This document shows positions 37,044-45,905 of a stretch of DNA of 64,000 bases, piece by piece. Source of the DNA: Levilactobacillus fujinensis. Its GTDB lineage: Bacteria; Bacillota; Bacilli; Lactobacillales; Lactobacillaceae. Location: the NCBI RefSeq assembly GCF_003946335.1, contig NZ_RHNX01000011.1, forward strand, positions 18,878 through 82,877. The letters run 5' to 3'. The first letter of the stretch is position 1; each line of letters begins with the position of its first letter. The position numbers and the translations under genes were made by a program. The notes under the pieces were generated by a model. It was not told the DNA's origin and did no database searches. It saw nothing but the letters and a program-made list of their open reading frames with translations.

Positions 37044-38166
37044 ACCCGTTTTAGTTGACGGTGAGCCACTCCACTGTATTGGCTGTGGCGCGGAGATTCA
37101 AACGACGGACAAGACGGCACCCGGATACACGCCGCAGTCGGCATTAGATAAAGGCATGGAGAACCAAGAAGTGTATTGCCAACGGTGCTTCAGGTTACGG
37201 CATTACAACGAGATTGTTCCCGTGGGACTGACTGACGATGATTTCCTACACCTATTGACGCAGATTCAAGATGCAAATGCGTTGATTGTGTACGTCGTGG
37301 ACATCTTTGATTTCAACGGAAGTGTGATTCCAGGACTTCACCGGTTTGTGGGGAATAATCCCATTTTACTAGTGGGGAACAAGGAAGACCTCTTACCGCG
37401 TTCTTTGAAACGCAGCAAGTTACAAGACTGGTTACGGCAACGGGCCAACGAACAAGGATTGCGGCCAATCGATGTGACGCTGTTGAGTGCCAAAACCAAC
37501 CAGTCCGTTGATCAGTTATTACAAATGATCAACAAGTACCGGGGTGATCGTGATGTCTACGTGGTCGGGGTAACTAACGTTGGTAAGTCCACGTTGATCA
37601 ACCAGATCATTCGTCAAAACACTGGGGTCAAGGACCTAATCACGACGTCACGGTTCCCGGGAACCACGTTGGATAAGATTGAGTTACCCCTAGACGATGA
37701 TCACGTCTTGGTTGATACACCTGGGATTATTCAAAACGAGCAAATGGCCCATTTCCTAGATGGAAAAGATTTGAAACTTGTGACGCCCCAAAAGCAGATC
37801 AAGCCCAAAGTTTACCAACTAGAGAGTCAACAAACGCTTTTCTTAGGTGGAATTGCACGCTTTGACTACACAAATGGTCGCAAAAATGGGTTTACGGCAT
37901 ACTTTGAAAATAACTTGTACATTCACCGAACAAAGCTGGAAAATGCCGATGATTTTTATGCGCGGCAATTAGGCCAGTTACTGACACCGCCACATGCTGA
38001 CGATAAGGACGATTTTCCACCGTTAGTGGCACATGAATTCAAGACCACCGAGAAGAGCGACTTGGTTTTTGAAGGATTGGGCTGGATCAGTTTGCCTGCC
38101 GGGGTCAATGTGACCGGTTGGGCCCCCACCGGTGTTGGTGTTTTACTACGACGAGCAATGATTTAA
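37024..38166 (+). CDS. yqeH: ribosome biogenesis GTPase YqeH
   Basis: Circularly permuted GTPase needed for 30S subunit assembly. 380 residues. N-terminal treble-clef zinc finger CIGCG..YCQRC (about 19-56), then G4 NKED near 118, G5 SAK near 159, followed by G1 GVTNVGKST near 181, G2/G3 with DTPG near 232: the G4-G5-G1-G2-G3 order that defines the group. C-terminal RNA-binding region. AGGAGGATCTTA precedes the ATG inside yqeG. Confidence 0.96.
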   Translation: MNEKHTEPVLVDGEPLHCIGCGAEIQTTDKTAPGYTPQSALDKGMENQEVYCQRCFRLRHYNEIVPVGLTDDDFLHLLTQIQDANALIVYVVDIFDFNGSVIPGLHRFVGNNPILLVGNKEDLLPRSLKRSKLQDWLRQRANEQGLRPIDVTLLSAKTNQSVDQLLQMINKYRGDRDVYVVGVTNVGKSTLINQIIRQNTGVKDLITTSRFPGTTLDKIELPLDDDHVLVDTPGIIQNEQMAHFLDGKDLKLVTPQKQIKPKVYQLESQQTLFLGGIARFDYTNGRKNGFTAYFENNLYIHRTKLENADDFYARQLGQLLTPPHADDKDDFPPLVAHEFKTTEKSDLVFEGLGWISLPAGVNVTGWAPTGVGVLLRRAMI

Positions 38167-38183
38167 TAATGGAGGAATAAAAC

Positions 38184-38492
38184 TTGTTACGAGGCAAACA
38201 AAAACGATATTTACGCGCACATGCACACACCATGCACCCACTTTTTTCCGTGGGTAAGAATGGGTTAACGCAAGCTTGGTTGGATCAATTGACCGGGGCG
38301 TTAGAGAATCGCGAATTAATTAAAATCAATCTCCAACAGAGTGCAGAAGTTTCCGTTGACGAAACGAAAGCATTTATCGAAGACAACACCAATATTCAAG
38401 TTGTCCAAACGATTGGTCGGGTACTTGTCTTGTACCGGGTCGCAACGGATGAAGAAAATCAAAAGATTTCAGCAGTCGTTGAAAATATGTAG
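38184..38492 (+). CDS. yhbY: YhbY-type CRM-domain RNA-binding protein
   Basis: 102 residues, a single CRM domain: LRGKQKRYLRAHAHTMHPLFSVGKNGL, where the GxxG-like loop (V-G-K-N-G) contacts RNA. Associated with 50S assembly. Start is TTG at 38184 after GGAGGAATAA; no nearby ATG fits. Fourth-closest spacing in the operon: 17 bases from yqeH, 15 from nadD. Confidence 0.93.
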   Translation: MLRGKQKRYLRAHAHTMHPLFSVGKNGLTQAWLDQLTGALENRELIKINLQQSAEVSVDETKAFIEDNTNIQVVQTIGRVLVLYRVATDEENQKISAVVENM

Positions 38493-38507
38493 GGAGGTTT
38501 GACTGTC

Positions 38508-39140
38508 GTGGTCAAGATTTTAGAACGAACGAGTACGCAGGTCGCTACAGAGATGGCGGCTACGGCGAAGAAACGTCGCATCGGTATTCTGGGTGGAACA
38601 TTTAATCCGCCCCATTTAGGACATCTGGTGATTGCGGACCAAGTGGCAACTCAGCTTGGTTTAGATCGCGTTTTATTTATGCCTGACGCTGAGCCACCGC
38701 ACGTTGACCGGAAATTAACAATTCCGGCTAAGGATCGCGTGGCGATGGTTAAGGCGGCCATTGCGGACAATCCGCGGTTTGATTTAGAGTTAACGGAAGT
38801 TGCGCGTGGCGGTCGCAGTTATTCTTACGACACCATGTTACAATTGACGCAGGCTCACCCAGAGAACCAATATTACTTTATTATCGGTGGGGACATGGTG
38901 GCTTATTTGCCGAAATGGTACCGCATTGATGAGTTAGTCAAATTGGTCCAGTTTGTGGGTGTCTGCCGTCAAGGTTTTACGCGTGAATCGCCGTATCCCG
39001 TGCTGTGGGTCGATGTGCCCCAAATCGGGATCAGCTCGACGATGGTCAGAGATCAGGTTCGGCGCGGCCAGTCCGTGCGTTATCTGGTGCCGACCATGGT
39101 CGACCTCTATATAAAGGAGCATCTGTTATATCGTGACTGA
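38508..39140 (+). CDS. nadD: nicotinate-nucleotide adenylyltransferase
   Basis: Makes deamido-NAD from nicotinate mononucleotide and ATP. Nucleotidyltransferase fold: GILGGTFNPPHLGHLVIAD with the two ATP-binding histidines (family GGTFDPxHxGH), and ISSTMVRDQVRRG near the C-terminus (family ISST/SxxR). Start set at GTG 38508, 10 bases after GGGAGG; a TTG at 38499 is too close to it, and ATG 38553 would also give a complete domain. About 210 residues. Overlaps yqeK by 8 bases. Confidence 0.94.
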   Translation: MVKILERTSTQVATEMAATAKKRRIGILGGTFNPPHLGHLVIADQVATQLGLDRVLFMPDAEPPHVDRKLTIPAKDRVAMVKAAIADNPRFDLELTEVARGGRSYSYDTMLQLTQAHPENQYYFIIGGDMVAYLPKWYRIDELVKLVQFVGVCRQGFTRESPYPVLWVDVPQIGISSTMVRDQVRRGQSVRYLVPTMVDLYIKEHLLYRD

Positions 39141-39738
39141 ACGAACGTATACAGAAAATATTTTTGCTGGGACACGGCAGGACTTACTTGACCGAATCGA
39201 GCAGCATTTGCGGCCTAAGCGTTTTGCCCATGTCCAACGGGTGGAACGGACGGCTGTGAAGTTGGCACGGGCCAACGACGTGGACGAGGAGAAGGCCAGC
39301 ATTGCGGGGCTGACTCATGACTATGCCAAACAACGACCGGACGAGGATTTTATTGCGGCCATTAAACAGTATCATCTGGATCCGGAGCTGTTAAATTATG
39401 GCAATGCGATTTGGCATGGGGTGGTCGGTGCTGAGCTGGTCAAACATGAGTTGGGTATTTATGATGAAGATATTCTGAATGCAATCCGACATCATACGAC
39501 TGGCGCGGTTTATATGTCGCCCCTCGAACAAATTGTGTACATGGCTGATTACATTGAGCCCGGTCGTGATTTTCCCGATGTGGATGAGGCCCGTAAAATC
39601 ACCGCGCAAGACCTGGGCGCTGGCGTGGCGTTTCAAACGAAACATACGTTAGCCTACCTAATTGAAAACAACCAAAAAATTTATCCCAAAACTATTGATA
39701 CCTACAATGCGTGGGTACCGCGTTATCTCAACGTTTGA
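39133..39738 (+). CDS. yqeK: YqeK-family HD hydrolase (Ap4A hydrolase)
   Basis: 201 residues with an HD domain: RFAHVQRVERTAVKLA (first His), AGLTHDYAK (H-D), then WHGVVGAEL and RHHTTG further histidines. Members of this family hydrolyse diadenosine tetraphosphate to two ADP, using iron. GTG start overlapping the nadD stop. It lies between nadD and rsfS as in other Firmicutes. Confidence 0.92.
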   Translation: MTERTYTENIFAGTRQDLLDRIEQHLRPKRFAHVQRVERTAVKLARANDVDEEKASIAGLTHDYAKQRPDEDFIAAIKQYHLDPELLNYGNAIWHGVVGAELVKHELGIYDEDILNAIRHHTTGAVYMSPLEQIVYMADYIEPGRDFPDVDEARKITAQDLGAGVAFQTKHTLAYLIENNQKIYPKTIDTYNAWVPRYLNV

Positions 39739-39751
39739 GAGGAGTACTTGC

Positions 39752-40108
39752 ATGGAAAGCAAAGAAATTTTAAAAATCGCAGTAAAAGCCGCTGAAGACA
39801 AGCGTGCAGAGGAAATGACCGCTTTAGATATGACTAAGGTGAGTTTGATGGCAGATTACTTCCTGATTATGGAGGCTAATTCTAACCGTCAAGTTCAAGC
39901 TATTGCGGACGAAATTACTGACCAAATGAATGCCAATGATGTTGCTATTCGCGACGTTGAAGGTAAAAACGAAGCCACTTGGATCTTAATTGATTTAGGC
40001 GACGTGGTCGTTCACGTCTTCCAAAAGGAGCAAAGAAGTCACTACAACTTAGAAAAGTTGTGGTCTGATGCCCCAGAAGTTGATCTGGGCCAATGGGTTG
40101 AAGCATGA
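39752..40108 (+). CDS. rsfS: ribosomal silencing factor RsfS
   Basis: 118 residues. Binds L14 and blocks subunit joining when nutrients are short. Family stretches: ALDMTKVSLMADYFLIMEANSNRQVQAIA and WILIDLGDVVVHVFQ with YNLEKLW at the end. ATG 39752 with GAGAGGAG. Stop overlaps the next start (ATGA). Confidence 0.95.
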   Translation: MESKEILKIAVKAAEDKRAEEMTALDMTKVSLMADYFLIMEANSNRQVQAIADEITDQMNANDVAIRDVEGKNEATWILIDLGDVVVHVFQKEQRSHYNLEKLWSDAPEVDLGQWVEA

Positions 40109-40851
40109 TCTATCAATCCTTCGCTGAGCTTTACGACGAATTATTCGATCCAGCCATGTACGATCAGTGGCTGGATTTTGTCGCCGCTAGGGTTGCCCCA
40201 ACCAGCGGATCACTCCTTGACCTTGCATGTGGGAGTGGACGCCTGGGTGTCCTGTTAGCCAAGGCTGGCTACGACGTGAGTGGTTTGGATCTGTCAGAAG
40301 ATATGCTCGCATTAGCCGCGAAGCATGCTGAAGAAGACCACGTGATCATGCCATTAATTGCCGGTAACATGTTGGATCTGAGTGGGTTAGAGAGCACGTT
40401 CCAAACGGTGACCTGCTTTGCCGACTCATTCTGCTATTTGACTGACCTCGATGAAGTGACACAGGCCTTTACGCAGGTTCGTGATCATTTGAACGTCGGT
40501 GGCAAGTTTCTATTCGACGTGATTACGCCGCACCAGACGGATGACGTTTATCCCGGGTACATGTACAATTACGTTGATGATACGCGGGCCTTCGTTTGGA
40601 CTAGTTATGGAATCGAAGACGAAGAACACGCGGCCGAACACGACCTGGCTTTCTTCACGTTGAATAAAGAAACCGGGGAGTACCGCAAAGTAACGGAATT
40701 ACACCATGAACGCACGTATCCATTAGTTGACTATCAGGCTGCCTTAAAGGAAGCGGGGTTGACGGTGAACCGAGTCAGTGCTGACTTTGGGAATAGCGAC
40801 GTGGCGACCGATACGACTCGTTGGTTCTTCGAGGTCACACGGGAGGCCTAG
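40105..40851 (+). CDS. class I SAM-dependent methyltransferase (YqeM-like)
   Basis: 248 residues. SAM-binding motif I LLDLACGSGRLGVLLA near residue 38 and the acidic end of strand 2 in VSGLDLSEDML near 60; NMLDLS near 92 is motif II. In bacilli the gene at this place is yqeM. Substrate unknown. Overlaps rsfS by 4 bases, so translation is coupled. Confidence 0.88.
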   Translation: MIYQSFAELYDELFDPAMYDQWLDFVAARVAPTSGSLLDLACGSGRLGVLLAKAGYDVSGLDLSEDMLALAAKHAEEDHVIMPLIAGNMLDLSGLESTFQTVTCFADSFCYLTDLDEVTQAFTQVRDHLNVGGKFLFDVITPHQTDDVYPGYMYNYVDDTRAFVWTSYGIEDEEHAAEHDLAFFTLNKETGEYRKVTELHHERTYPLVDYQAALKEAGLTVNRVSADFGNSDVATDTTRWFFEVTREA

Positions 40852-40853
40852 GC

Positions 40854-42002
40854 ATGACGTTACAGGCAGTGGGAATCATTGCAGAGTATAACCCATTTCA
40901 CAATGGCCACCGCTATCAGATTGAGCAGGCCCGCGCACAAACGGGAGCGGATGTGGTTGTGGCGGCCATGAGTGGGAACTGGGTCCAGCGCGGCGAACCA
41001 GCATTAATGGATAAGTGGCAACGGACGCAAGCGGCTTTGGCCGGTGGCGTTGATTTAGTCGTGGAACTGCCCGGTGCGGCAGCCTTGCAGCCAGCACATT
41101 TATTTGCAAGCGGTGGTGTAAGCCTCTTAGCGGCGCTCCAATGCCATTGGTTGGCATTCGGAACCGAACACCCGGAGATGGATTACGAGCGGCTGATGGC
41201 CCATTTACCGACTGATTCGGCAACGTTTAAACGCTTTGATCAAACGTATGCTTCACTTTTTCAGGGATATCTGCGTGAACAAACGGGGATTACGCTGAAT
41301 GCGGCCAATGATATTTTAGGATTCTTCTATGCGCTCGCGAATCGTCGTCAGGGCAATCCATTGACTTTGGTCCCGTTGCCGAGAAAAGGGAGTCAGCACA
41401 ATGATTCTCTGATTGCGTCGGCAACGGTCTTTGCAAGTGCCACTGCAGTACGTTCTGCGGCCCTAAGTGGGGAGTGGTCGGCAGTTGTGCCGGTCGTTCC
41501 CACAACGACCTTAGACCTGCTACAGGCGGCGCAATTGACGAGCTGGAAAGATTTTTGGCCGTTACTGCGCTATCAGTTGGTTAGCGGTGATGTGGCTGAT
41601 TTGCGTCAAGTGTATCAAATCACCGAGGGTGTCGAGTACCGGTTGAAGAAGGCTGCGGTGACTAGTGAGAGTTTTACGGCGTTTATGCACGCTGTCAAGA
41701 CGAAACGTTACACCTACACACGGTTACAACGACAATCGGCCTATCTGCTATTACAGGCTAAGCCGGCTGAAATGCAGCCGCAACCGCAGTACTTACGGGT
41801 ATTGGGTTATTCAACGGCTGGTCAAGCATACCTACATCAGATCAAAAAGCAGGTGAGCCTTCCACTGATTAGTCGTGCAGACCGGGATTGGCAAAAGGGT
41901 CCCGGCGAATTTGATGATCGGTTGGGCGCGCTACGAACCTTAATTACGGGAGAAAAACAAGATTATGGTCGAATCCCGGTGAAAAAAACGATTTCAGAGT
42001 GA
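40854..42002 (+). CDS. tmcAL: tRNA(Met) cytidine acetate ligase TmcAL
   Basis: Makes N4-acetylcytidine at the wobble base of elongator tRNA-Met, using acetate and ATP. 382 residues. The nucleotidyltransferase motif GIIAEYNPFHNGHRYQI is at residues 7-23, with MSGNWVQRGEPA near 39. Start at ATG 40854 with GGGAGGCC, 2 bases after the methyltransferase stop; the longer open frame from 40821 overlaps that gene. Confidence 0.93.
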   Translation: MTLQAVGIIAEYNPFHNGHRYQIEQARAQTGADVVVAAMSGNWVQRGEPALMDKWQRTQAALAGGVDLVVELPGAAALQPAHLFASGGVSLLAALQCHWLAFGTEHPEMDYERLMAHLPTDSATFKRFDQTYASLFQGYLREQTGITLNAANDILGFFYALANRRQGNPLTLVPLPRKGSQHNDSLIASATVFASATAVRSAALSGEWSAVVPVVPTTTLDLLQAAQLTSWKDFWPLLRYQLVSGDVADLRQVYQITEGVEYRLKKAAVTSESFTAFMHAVKTKRYTYTRLQRQSAYLLLQAKPAEMQPQPQYLRVLGYSTAGQAYLHQIKKQVSLPLISRADRDWQKGPGEFDDRLGALRTLITGEKQDYGRIPVKKTISE

Positions 42003-42075
42003 CTATCAAGGAAATTACCTTGACATCACATTTTTTGACAGGTATAATTTATCACGTTGCATTGGAGGGATTGCG

Positions 42076-42627
42076 ATGAAATGGTCGTTGACCGAGCTCC
42101 GCAAGAATTACCGGAATGATCCGCTAACGTTTGATGAGACGCTGAATTTAAAAGCGGATTTGATGGAACGTTATGGCGATGATGTTTTAGATTTGAGCGC
42201 CGTTCACGCTAAGGGAATTGTTTCCGTCGTGGCCGGTGACGTTGTCGTTGATGCCCAGGTAACCGCGGACTTAACGGTCCCGTCTAGCCGCTCGCTTGAG
42301 CCGGTAGACTTACCCGTAGATTTCAAAATGACGGAATTTTATGTTTCCGACCCTGCCGCAACGCAACGGTATGAAAAGACCGACGTTGTGATGGTGGTGA
42401 AGGATGACCAGATCGATATTGAAAAGGCCATCGGGGATAACATTATTTTACAGATTCCGATGCACATTCTTTCAAAAGCTGAACAGCAGGGTGCTGAGAT
42501 GCCAACTGGTGACGACTGGGAAGTCGTTGCTGAGGCTGACCTTGCTAAGGTTGAGAAGGAAAATCAATCAGTTGATCCACGTCTTGCAAAGCTAAAAGAT
42601 TTCTTCCCTGATCAGGATGATCAATAA
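42076..42627 (+). CDS. YceD family protein (DUF177)
   Basis: 183 residues. Linked in many bacteria to 23S rRNA accumulation and usually placed just before rpmF, as here. Acidic C-terminus; a central VVAGDVVVDAQVTADLTVPSSRSLEPVDLP segment contains the family's core strands, though the usual paired cysteines are absent. ATG with GGAGGGA. It follows tmcAL by 73 bases and may have its own promoter (TTGACAGG..TATAAT at 42037-42050 region). Confidence 0.88.
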   Translation: MKWSLTELRKNYRNDPLTFDETLNLKADLMERYGDDVLDLSAVHAKGIVSVVAGDVVVDAQVTADLTVPSSRSLEPVDLPVDFKMTEFYVSDPAATQRYEKTDVVMVVKDDQIDIEKAIGDNIILQIPMHILSKAEQQGAEMPTGDDWEVVAEADLAKVEKENQSVDPRLAKLKDFFPDQDDQ

Positions 42628-42693
42628 TCTTCTTTGTAAGCCTTAAAAATTTTTTCACTAGTGGATATAATTTATTTGAAGGAGGTGTTTTCT

Positions 42694-42882
42694 TTGGCTG
42701 TACCTAAGCGGAAAACGTCTAAGACGAAAAAGGCTATGCGTCGTGGTCACATTAAGTTAACGATGCCTAATTTAACTGCTTGCCCTAACTGTGGTGAATT
42801 ACGTAAGTCACACATGGTTTGCCCAAGTTGTGGTTTCTACGATGGCCGTCAGGTCGTTGCGGTTAAGAACGCAAACAACTAA
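42694..42882 (+). CDS. rpmF: 50S ribosomal protein L32
   Basis: 62 residues: [18 protein letters not shown] followed by a zinc ribbon C-P-N-C..C-P-S-C. The start is TTG at 42694 after AAGGAGGTG. The four cysteines mark the zinc-containing (C+) form. A TATAAT at 42665 may give it a separate promoter. Confidence 0.97.
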   Translation: MAVPKRKTSKTKKAMRRGHIKLTMPNLTACPNCGELRKSHMVCPSCGFYDGRQVVAVKNANN

Positions 42883-42896
42883 TTCAATTTAGTTTA

Positions 42897-42936
42897 AAAG
42901 CTCCCATGAAGTCCGCGGCTTCTGGGGGCTTTTTTG
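42897..42936 (+). terminator. terminator after rpmF
   Basis: GCTCCCATGAAGTC pairs with GGCTTCTGGGGGC, then six T. Confidence 0.9.
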
Positions 42937-42964
42937 TGGCAATGTAAACAAATATGGTAAGGTG

Positions 42965-43165
42965 ACTGCGCAACGGTTGCCGGCTGGTAAGGCGATGATT
43001 GGACAAGACTGGCTTTTATCCTACGTTTCAGCAATGTAAATTCGGAAATACCAAGGGAGTCTGAGGTTTTATTCTAGGCCCTTAATTTCTAGGTTCAGTA
43101 TCGTTGTGACAACAATCGTAAGTCATATTTTTATTCGTCCTTCACCCGTAATAATACAGCGCAAA
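42965..43165 (-). repeat. dispersed intergenic repeat, diverged, inverted (copy N)
   Basis: GCCGGCTGGTAAGGCGAT (42979) and GTATCGTTGTGACAACAATC (43098) are the inverted cores of the 5' module, with unrelated sequence between them. The rest of 42937-43319 shows nothing that I can identify. Confidence 0.65.
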
Positions 43166-43319
43166 ATGGACTCTAAACTCGAATGGTAACAAGCGTGGTG
43201 CCTATTCACCGTGGGGGCTAGTGCCAGTTGAAGCCCCCCGAGGTTGCTAATTTGTATGTTCGTATGAAGAGCCTGCATTAATTTTAACTTTTAGTTTGGG
43301 GACTATCTAAATTTTCGCG

Positions 43320-43325
43320 TATAAT
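43320..43325 (+). promoter_or_regulatory. -10 element of the HAD phosphatase gene
   Basis: TATAAT 34 bases before the start; no good -35. Confidence 0.55.
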
Positions 43326-43358
43326 GTAGCCTACGAAGAGAAACTGAGGAGTGAGATC

Positions 43359-44168
43359 GTGGCAATCAAATTAATCGCAACCGACCTGAACGGGACGTTG
43401 CTACACGGGGATCAGAGTTATAATCAGGAATTACTGCAGGTAACGTTGCGTCACTTGGCAGCAAAGGGCATCACCTTGGTTCTGTCGTCGGGAAATCAGT
43501 ATGCACATTTGCAACAGCTGTTTGCACCAGTCATGGCGGATAACTTAGCGGTCGTTGCAGAGAATGGTGCCTCAATCTACTTAAAGGGTCAACAGGTCTT
43601 TGATGGTAGTTTGACGCCAGAGCAGGTCCAGCATTTTGTGACGGTCGACTGGCAACGGGACTACCTGCGGGCGTCCTATCTGATTCTGGTTGGCCAGCAA
43701 GGGTCCTATACGCAGACTGGTGCGCCACAAGCCTTAATTGACGCTGCCGAGAAGTTCTATGATCATTTACAGCAGGTTGACGATCTCAGTATGGTGACGG
43801 ATCGGATTAAGAAAATTAGTGTCTCGACAACGTCAAAACAGTCACGTCAATTGGTCACGCAGATAAACGCTGATTTTGATGGCGAGTTACGCGCACATGA
43901 CAGCGGTTATGGCGTGGCGGACGTGGTTGCGGGTAATGTGGGCAAGTTACAGGCTGTGCAGTGGTTAGCACAGCGATTTAATGTCAATTCTGATGAGATT
44001 ATGGCATTCGGTGATGGTGCGAATGATGTCCCCTTACTCCAATTTGTCGGAGAGGGTTGGGCAATGTGTAATGCTAAACCCGAGATTCAAGCCGCGGCAA
44101 CGCACACGACGGCGATCGATAATGACCATGATGGCGTTTTGAAGACAATTACTGAGCGAATTTTGTAA
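43359..44168 (+). CDS. Cof-type HAD-IIB phosphatase
   Basis: 269 residues. HAD motifs: ATDLNGTLL near residue 7, SSGNQ near 47 (motif II Ser), K near 198 (motif III), and GDGANDVPLL near 215 (motif IV). The second Asp of DxDGT, normally the acid/base, is Asn here. Such D-x-N-G-T forms occur among sugar phosphatases of this group, so activity may persist but be slower. GTG start with GAGGAG. Confidence 0.88.
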   Translation: MAIKLIATDLNGTLLHGDQSYNQELLQVTLRHLAAKGITLVLSSGNQYAHLQQLFAPVMADNLAVVAENGASIYLKGQQVFDGSLTPEQVQHFVTVDWQRDYLRASYLILVGQQGSYTQTGAPQALIDAAEKFYDHLQQVDDLSMVTDRIKKISVSTTSKQSRQLVTQINADFDGELRAHDSGYGVADVVAGNVGKLQAVQWLAQRFNVNSDEIMAFGDGANDVPLLQFVGEGWAMCNAKPEIQAAATHTTAIDNDHDGVLKTITERIL

Positions 44169-44251
44169 GGCTAACGCCCGAACAGGGTACTTATATCGTC
44201 ATTCCCCATATGAGATGGGTATACTGCTCGATAGTGAGGGCGGTGATAGGT

Positions 44252-44449
44252 GTGAAACGCGTGTTATTAGTTGCTGTGGCGACGATAGCAATCTTTGGTG
44301 ATGGCTGGGGACTCATTGACTTGGGCGATCAGACTAAGTCGGCGGCGGTCTCCGATTCACGGCTAGTCGTGCGGCCGGATCAACAACGACTGGCGCAGAT
44401 AACACATTTTAAGGCTAGCGAGACAGGCCAACGCCAACTATTTAAATGA
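44252..44449 (+). CDS. small hypothetical protein with N-terminal signal anchor
   Basis: 65 residues from GTG 44252. A basic start (VKRV) and a hydrophobic stretch (LLVAVATIAIFGDGWGLI) suggest a signal peptide or anchor; the remaining ~40 residues are polar. An upstream in-frame ATG at 44210 would add 14 residues without a ribosome binding site; AGGGCGGTGATAGG lies before the GTG. No family recognised. Confidence 0.5.
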   Translation: MKRVLLVAVATIAIFGDGWGLIDLGDQTKSAAVSDSRLVVRPDQQRLAQITHFKASETGQRQLFK

Positions 44450-44462
44450 AATTTTGACTTGG

Positions 44463-44495
44463 GACTGTGACGATTGTGTCGCGGTCTTATTTTTT
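44463..44495 (+). terminator. possible terminator after the small ORF
   Basis: GACTGTGAC pairs with GTCGCGGTC, followed by TTATTTTTT. Confidence 0.65.
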
Positions 44496-44674
44496 GTATG
44501 TTTGTTTGTAGATTGTTAAAACGTAGATTTCAGCCCATACGAATTGTCTCACGGTTAGCCAGCGTGGTAGTATCTTGGGTAAGATTCTTAACTATCTTAG
44601 CCAGTTTGTAAACGGTTCTTCACATTAACTTCATGATTTCTTTCTATACTTCAAGTCAAAATGAGGTGAGTGAA

Positions 44675-45142
44675 ATGAAAAGATTAATTCAAAGCTGTTT
44701 AGCTCTAATTATCACGGTCGCCATCATTATCGATGGGTACCTCCTCTTCTTCAAAAATCGTAATGCCACTGCCCAGTCCACGACACAGACGTCGACAAGT
44801 GCTGCAAGTTTCTCGCAGAAAGCTTCCTCGGCTAGTCAGAGTAGCTCTGCTCGTCAGAAGTATCAAAATGGAACGTATACGGGGAAAGCCACAGCTACCC
44901 AGTGGGGCGATGTGCAGGTCCAAACCGTCATCAAAAATGGCAAGATTACGAGCGTTAAAGTCCTTGAGTATCCGAATGATAATGGTCACGACAAGGAGAT
45001 TAATGCACAGGCACTGCCGACTTATAAGGCAGAAACTTTGAAAAAGCAGAGTGCCAAAATTCAGTTAGTGTCCGGTGCCAGCGAGACCTATAAGGGGTTC
45101 ACCGGATCCCTACAGAACGCTTTAGACCAAGCGGAGGGTTAA
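44675..45142 (+). CDS. secreted/anchored FMN-binding domain protein
   Basis: 155 residues. N-terminal membrane segment (about residues 4-26), a Ser/Thr/Ala-rich linker (31-60), then one FMN_bind domain (63-152). The domain ends with V-S-G-A-S at 132-136; in NqrC, RnfG and related proteins the last residue of SGAT/S carries covalently bound FMN, so Ser136 is the likely attachment site. It would carry electrons on the outer face of the membrane. The transferase gene (ApbE) is next, 4 bases away. ATG 44675 with GAGGTGAG. Confidence 0.85.
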   Translation: MKRLIQSCLALIITVAIIIDGYLLFFKNRNATAQSTTQTSTSAASFSQKASSASQSSSARQKYQNGTYTGKATATQWGDVQVQTVIKNGKITSVKVLEYPNDNGHDKEINAQALPTYKAETLKKQSAKIQLVSGASETYKGFTGSLQNALDQAEG

Positions 45143-45146
45143 GCTC

Positions 45147-45905
45147 ATGGCAGAGACCAAACTAATTACAAAACAAATTATTGCAATGGAGATGCCTTTC
45201 TCAGTAAAATTTGTCGTTGCAGGTGATCAGAATTTCCATGCCACACTGACCGTGCAAAAAGTGACGCGATATCTCCAACACATTGACCAGGACTTTTCAC
45301 CGTTTAAAGCGACCTCGCTGGTGTGTCAGTTTCAGCGTGGGGAGTTGGCCGCTGCGGATTGTACGGCGGAGTTTCAGGAGGTCTATGGTCTGGTAATGCG
45401 TGCGCAAGAAGCGACGGCTGGGGGATTTGACCCCTTCTTTCGCGGTCAATTTGATCCGACGGGTATTGTGAAGGGGTGGGCGATTCAAAATGCCTTTACC
45501 CGCTATTTACAGCCACTTTTAACCAATGAGACGTTGGTGGCAGCTGCTATCAATGGCGCTGGAGACATCCAGACGGGTGTTTCGGCCATGACGACTTTTC
45601 GCTGGCAAGTTGGTGTTGAGGATCCCAGTGACCGGCAACAACTCCTAACTGGATTTCAGCTGGGAAATGGGGCCATGGCAACCTCTGGAACCAGTCGGCA
45701 TGGTGAGCACATTGTTCGGCAGGATGTTCAGCGAACCTTGCAACAGGCGACCATCATCGCCCGTGACTTGATCACCGCCGATATCTGGGCGACTGCAGCA
45801 ATGTCTATGGGACCGATAGCGTTCAACCGGTTAACGGCAGGACGGTTACAAAGTATTCTTGTTGATCAGTCGAATCAAATCGTGGGGGAGGAACAGCCAT
45901 GTTAA
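45147..45905 (+). CDS. ApbE-family FAD:protein FMN transferase
   Basis: 252 residues. ApbE enzymes transfer FMN from FAD to a Thr or Ser of a partner. Recognisable stretches: MEMPFSVKFVV (family MGMPFS), FDPTGIVKGWAIQ near 111, NGAGDI near 150, ATSGTSRH near 183 and TADIWATAAMSMG near 219. There is no signal peptide or lipobox, so it may act inside or be released; many homologues are lipoproteins. Its obvious substrate is the FMN-binding protein encoded just upstream. Overlaps the next gene by 7 bases. Confidence 0.9.
   Translation: MAETKLITKQIIAMEMPFSVKFVVAGDQNFHATLTVQKVTRYLQHIDQDFSPFKATSLVCQFQRGELAAADCTAEFQEVYGLVMRAQEATAGGFDPFFRGQFDPTGIVKGWAIQNAFTRYLQPLLTNETLVAAAINGAGDIQTGVSAMTTFRWQVGVEDPSDRQQLLTGFQLGNGAMATSGTSRHGEHIVRQDVQRTLQQATIIARDLITADIWATAAMSMGPIAFNRLTAGRLQSILVDQSNQIVGEEQPC

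Noticed and set aside
44607..44622. Possible cre site TGTAAACGGTTCTTCA before the FMN-binding operon
   Set aside because: Two mismatches at the conserved end of the consensus; too weak to list as a site.
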